Translations under genes and position numbers: made by a program | Virus record (IMG/VR): IMGVR_UViG_3300022074_000392 | Location: 1-23,258 of that record | Source of the DNA: a virus | Direction: 5' to 3' (one strand) | Length of the DNA: 23,258 nucleotides | Notes under the pieces: model-generated | Seen by the model: the letters and a program-made list of their open reading frames with translations, nothing else | What the model was told of the DNA's origin: nothing | The model's database searches: none | Shown: in pieces, positions 22,634 to 23,258 of the stretch | Position numbering within the stretch: position 1 is the first letter of the stretch | Layout: each line of letters begins with the position of its first letter

Positions 22634-23125
22634 CTATATTATGTCGCTATCAGGACACTCATTCTGAGCGTTCTGACTGCGCGCGCGTACTTCTTCCGAT
22701 TGTGTGTCTCTCTCGTCTGTCAGCACTTCTTGAGCAGGCGTGTTGACCTGCGTCAGCGCCTCAAGATACGACCCGCCCTTTGACGGCGTCACCTCAAGCT
22801 GCTGCCTATCGCCATAAATCTTTGGTGTCATTCTGGCGACCTGCCACTTCGTTATGTCTGCCGCCAGCCTAAGACCGTGCGCGTCGCCCATACCCATCCT
22901 TGCGTCTCGCTTGATGTCCTCAAGTTCCTCCTGAAGCAGCATGCCCCTGAACTCTAACGCCAGACGATATTGCCTCTCGAACTCCGGCTCGGCTGCTAGC
23001 TTCCTTGATATTGATGTCCAGCTTGGCATCGACTTGTCTTTTACGATTGACGTGATCGTGCTGCCATTGGTTAGCCTCTCAAGAAACTCCGACCAAACAT
23101 CCTCAGATATCTTCGGCCTTGCCAT
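22634..23125 (-). CDS. terS: Terminase small subunit (Sf6 gp1-like)
   Basis: ATG 23125 overlaps the TGA of the upstream gene (TGATG), so the frame before it is not used. Length 163 residues. The N-terminal domain reads ARPKISEDVWSEFLERLTNG, STITSIVKDKSMPSWTSISR with KLAAEPEFERQYRLALEFRG: a helix-turn-helix-like 'G.S...i......Ps..tv..wl...pef...Y..A' pattern typical of Sf6-type small subunits, which recognise the packaging site. A coiled middle (LLQEELEDIKRDARM) and ARMTPKIYGDRQ (about 104-115) follow, then an acidic disordered tail that would contact the large subunit. The family call is from pattern; gene order next to terL supports it. Confidence 0.85.
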   Translation of the reverse strand: MARPKISEDVWSEFLERLTNGSTITSIVKDKSMPSWTSISRKLAAEPEFERQYRLALEFRGMLLQEELEDIKRDARMGMGDAHGLRLAADITKWQVARMTPKIYGDRQQLEVTPSKGGSYLEALTQVNTPAQEVLTDERDTQSEEVRARSQNAQNECPDSDII

Positions 23126-23258
23126 CACTCGTCCTCCAGCGTCAGCACATAGCTGACATCCTCGTCTATCTCCAACAGCGGCTTGCGACAAGCGCTGCAC
23201 ACTATCGTCTGCGTCTCTTCGTAGACCCTGCCGCGCGTTTGCATACCGCACCAGTCAC
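23125..23258 (-). CDS. Small Cys-containing protein, partial (enters from the right edge)
   Basis: An open frame enters at the window edge and ends with TGA at 23127-23125, fused to the terS ATG. Visible residues: DWCGMQTRGRVYEETQTIVC then SACRKPLLEIDEDVSYVLTL and EDE. The CSAC pair together with the earlier Cys resembles half of a zinc ribbon, with an acidic tail. If the start lies outside, a second CxxC may exist there. The tight coupling to terS argues that it is a real gene. Too little is present to assign a function. Confidence 0.65.
   Translation of the reverse strand, partial: DWCGMQTRGRVYEETQTIVCSACRKPLLEIDEDVSYVLTLEDE

Noticed and set aside
1-23258. tRNA genes or integrase/attachment site
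   Set aside because: No cloverleaf-like segments or integrase motifs were seen on either strand by reading; a tRNAscan run would settle it.

Overview
The window looks like the packaging and virion-structure half of a tailed phage genome with short-tail (podovirus-like) architecture. Every gene I can support lies on the minus strand, so the map reads from right to left. The gene types resemble marine phages of proteobacteria: a SU10-type (DUF5309-like) capsid protein, Sf6/P22-style connector and ejection proteins, a string of tiny Lys-rich proteins, and tail fibres with a shared N-terminal domain. The host cannot be read from the sequence. No tRNA, rRNA, CRISPR array, insertion sequence or host gene was seen.

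Layout in transcription order: (1) 23258-21034: end of a small Cys-containing gene, terminase small subunit, a 187-base spacer, terminase large subunit. (2) 21034-18267: a 517-residue protein of unknown function, then six very short genes (25 to 96 residues), most of them basic and chained by overlapping stop/start codons. One encodes a 25-residue Lys/Gly peptide. (3) 18267-13919: portal, two unassigned proteins and the scaffold. (4) 13896-12659: the major capsid gene, split by a 287-nt group I intron. (5) 12611-8196: connector and tail proteins, including one built from exact 20- and 10-residue repeats. (6) 8203-3984: three large proteins that look like internal or ejection proteins. (7) 3949-1608: two tail fibre genes sharing an N-terminal domain; the first ends in a self-processing S74 chaperone. 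(8) 1554-375: a cassette of short, mostly membrane proteins, probably lysis related. (9) 373-1: start of a PD-(D/E)XK nuclease that runs off the left edge.

Together the genes make a complete pathway from procapsid (capsid, scaffold, portal) through DNA packaging (terminases) and neck/tail assembly to tail fibres and ejection. Genes are packed with 1-4 base overlaps (TGATG, TAATG, ATGA), which points to long polycistronic messages and translational coupling. No gene-free stretch exceeds 300 bases; the longest are the intron (287) and the terminase spacer (187).

The most notable discovery is the capsid-gene intron. Its 5' exon pairs with an internal guide sequence with the required U-G wobble, the P/Q/R/S core elements are present, it ends in G, and removing it restores one 316-residue reading frame. 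The nuclease at the left edge belongs to a type often associated with group I introns and could be its mobility partner; that link is inference.
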